Positions 6,553-7,270 of a stretch of 7,270 bases of DNA are shown here, in pieces. This stretch comes from Candidatus Dormiibacterota bacterium (GTDB lineage Bacteria; Chloroflexota; Dormibacteria; Aeolococcales; Aeolococcaceae). The position numbers and the translations under genes were made by a program. The stretch's first letter is position 1; each line of letters opens with the position of its first letter. The DNA is taken from contig JAFALX010000075.1 in NCBI GenBank assembly GCA_019234035.1, forward strand, positions 1-7,270. Direction: 5' to 3'. Below the pieces are notes generated by a model, which did not search any database, was not told the DNA's origin, and saw only the letters and a list, made by a program, of their open reading frames with translations.

Positions 6553-6582
6553 GGCGCGGTCAGCTCAGCTCAGCTCTGCGCC
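6553..6582. terminator. Weak candidate bidirectional hairpin between convergent genes
   Basis: GGCGC at 6553-6557 can pair with GCGCC at 6578-6582 around a loop holding three CAGCT repeats (6561-6575). There is no T-tract on either side and the right arm lies in the trxA coding end. It is a weak candidate terminator for the convergent hotdog and trxA genes. Confidence 0.2.
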
Positions 6583-6879
6583 GAGCCACTCCCGAACCCG
6601 CTCGGCGGTGAGCGTCTGCCCGCCCACGCGCGACACCTCCTGACCGTCCTTGAGGAGCAGCAGCGTGGGCATGCCCATCACCTTCAGCTCGATGCACACG
6701 CGCCGCGCCTTGGGCGCCTCGAGCTTCACCAGGTCGACGTTGAGCTCCTCGGCGATGCGCTCCACGTGCGGCATCAGCACGAGGCACTCCTTGCACTGGG
6801 GACCCCAGACGTCGACCAGCTTGGTGCCCTCGGCCACCAGATCATGGAAGTTCTCGCGCGTCGCTTCGGCTACGGTCAT
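6565..6879 (-). CDS. trxA: Thioredoxin of a glycine reductase-type operon
   Basis: A thioredoxin of 104 residues from the ATG at 6879, or 107 from a GTG at 6888. The order is a first helix (ATRENFHDLV), the central strand TKLVDVWGP, the active site CKEC followed by LVLMPHV, then CIELKVMGMPTLLLLKDGQEV with the conserved cis-proline in GMPT. The active site is Cys-Lys-Glu-Cys, with Gln before it, instead of the classic W-CGPC. Thioredoxins dedicated to glycine/sarcosine/betaine reductase often have non-classical motifs, and in those systems they reduce the selenoprotein A/PA site. The gene follows grdA immediately on the same strand, so the two must be co-transcribed. AGGAG (6892-6896), inside the last grdA codons, is 12 bases from the ATG and 3 from the GTG, so the start is undecided. 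The stop is TGA. Confidence 0.93.
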   Translation of the reverse strand: MTVAEATRENFHDLVAEGTKLVDVWGPQCKECLVLMPHVERIAEELNVDLVKLEAPKARRVCIELKVMGMPTLLLLKDGQEVSRVGGQTLTAERVREWLGAELS

Positions 6880-6888
6880 GGTTGTCAC

Positions 6889-7269
6889 TTACTCCTGGTT
6901 GCTGTGGCCCTTGTCGCGCATCGCCTTCACCGCGCGGGCGATCTCGTCCTTCTCCAGAACGTCGGCCATCACGCCGATCTGTTCCTCGTACACGTCGTCG
7001 GGCACCGCCTCGCGGATCTCGTCCTCGAGGACGTGGTAGACGGGGAGGCCCAACTGGACCTCGGCCAGTGGCCCTGCATAGGTGGGATCACCGAGAACGA
7101 CTGTCTCGGCGGAGAGCTCCGCGCTCTCCCAGTCAGGGGACCCGAGCAGGACGAGGACGTTCTGCGCCCCATGCTCCTGCGCGAGCTCCTTGATCACCTG
7201 TTGATGCTGCAGGTCCATGGCGCCGGATGCGGTTCAAACAAAGCACTCCGTCGCCGCAAAGGCCACCGT
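6889..7269 (-). CDS. grdA: Glycine/sarcosine/betaine reductase selenoprotein A (selenocysteine-containing, runs off right edge)
   Basis: GrdA is the small redox selenoprotein of the reductase complex. Its selenocysteine takes the carboxymethyl group from the substrate-binding component B and passes it to component C as acetyl phosphate is formed. The visible 126 codons contain TECFVUTASGAMDLQHQ around an in-frame TGA, matching the family's CFVU-TAAGAMDLENQ block. The rest follows: AQEHGAQNVLVLLG, ETVVLGDPTYAGPLAEVQLG, VYHVLEDEI, VYEEQIGVMADVLEKDEI. All these are GrdA landmarks. Family members are about 158 residues with Sec near 44, so roughly 32 N-terminal residues lie beyond the window. A caller that treats TGA as stop would report only the 109 residues from the ATG at 7218, losing the catalytic motif. 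The TAA stop is followed at once by trxA. The usual component B and C genes are expected nearby but not visible. Confidence 0.95.
7196..7214 (-). promoter_or_regulatory. Candidate bacterial SECIS hairpin downstream of the grdA UGA
   Basis: Beginning about 19 bases after the TGA on the coding strand, ACCTG (7210-7214 on the plus strand) can pair with CAGGT (7196-7200) around a nine-base loop. Bacterial SECIS elements sit directly 3' of the UGA inside the gene, so the position fits. The stem is short and no consensus can be checked by eye. Confidence 0.3.
7234..7236 (-). other. Selenocysteine codon (in-frame UGA) of grdA
   Basis: The TGA falls exactly at the U of the CFVU redox motif of GrdA, and homology is conserved on both sides without a shift. 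Most neighbouring genes end in TGA, so it is a normal stop elsewhere and this is site-specific recoding. It requires SelA, SelB, SelC (tRNA-Sec) and SelD in the genome. Confidence 0.93.
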
Positions 7270-7270
7270 C

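Noticed and set aside
7216..7218. ATG at 7218 as the true start of a complete 109-residue protein
   Set aside because: Homology to GrdA continues upstream in the same frame through the TGA to the CxxU motif, so this Met is the internal one of the GAMDL block.
7234..7236. TGA as a nonsense mutation making grdA a pseudogene
   Set aside because: It lies at the exact selenocysteine position of the family and both flanks are intact and highly conserved.
1..7270. CRISPR array, tRNA, rRNA or phage genes
   Set aside because: No regularly spaced direct repeats, no tRNA cloverleaf, no rRNA segments and no phage structural or integrase motifs were seen on either strand.

Overview
This is a compact, very GC-rich stretch of bacterial chromosome. 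Genes are tightly packed, GTG and TTG starts are common, and there is no gene-free stretch above about 200 bases. The gene mix (glutamate racemase, ECF sigma factor with a Rieske partner, DUF5995-like protein, tandem hotdog protein, selenium-dependent glycine-reductase-type gene) suggests a high-GC lineage such as Actinomycetota or Chloroflexota/Dormibacterota rather than the clostridia in which glycine reductase is best known. The exact taxon cannot be fixed from this sequence.

Left part (1-1981), minus strand: the 5' end of a glutamate racemase gene (murI) runs off the left edge. Upstream of it is a GNAT acetyltransferase gene, and further upstream an alpha/beta hydrolase gene. The 200 bp between the last two are almost filled by a 194-bp element with long imperfect terminal inverted repeats (721-914). 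It looks like a MITE or a decayed insertion sequence and abuts the GNAT start.

Middle part (2063-6547), plus strand: a membrane-anchored exported protein of unknown function; a DUF5995-like protein preceded by an 8-6-8 inverted repeat; a translationally coupled pair of ECF sigma factor and membrane-bound Rieske-domain protein that looks like a sigma/anti-sigma redox switch; and a coupled pair of NTF2/SnoaL-like protein and tandem-hotdog thioesterase-like protein. The Rieske protein has Asp where the first ligand His should be.

Right part (6565-7270), minus strand: a thioredoxin with a CKEC active site lies directly downstream of a glycine/sarcosine/betaine reductase selenoprotein A gene (grdA), which runs off the right edge. 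The grdA frame contains an in-frame TGA at 7234-7236 within the CxxU motif. It should be read as selenocysteine; a standard gene caller would truncate the gene to the ATG at 7218. This is the most notable feature of the window. It implies that the organism makes selenoproteins and probably carries the rest of a Grd operon beyond the right edge.
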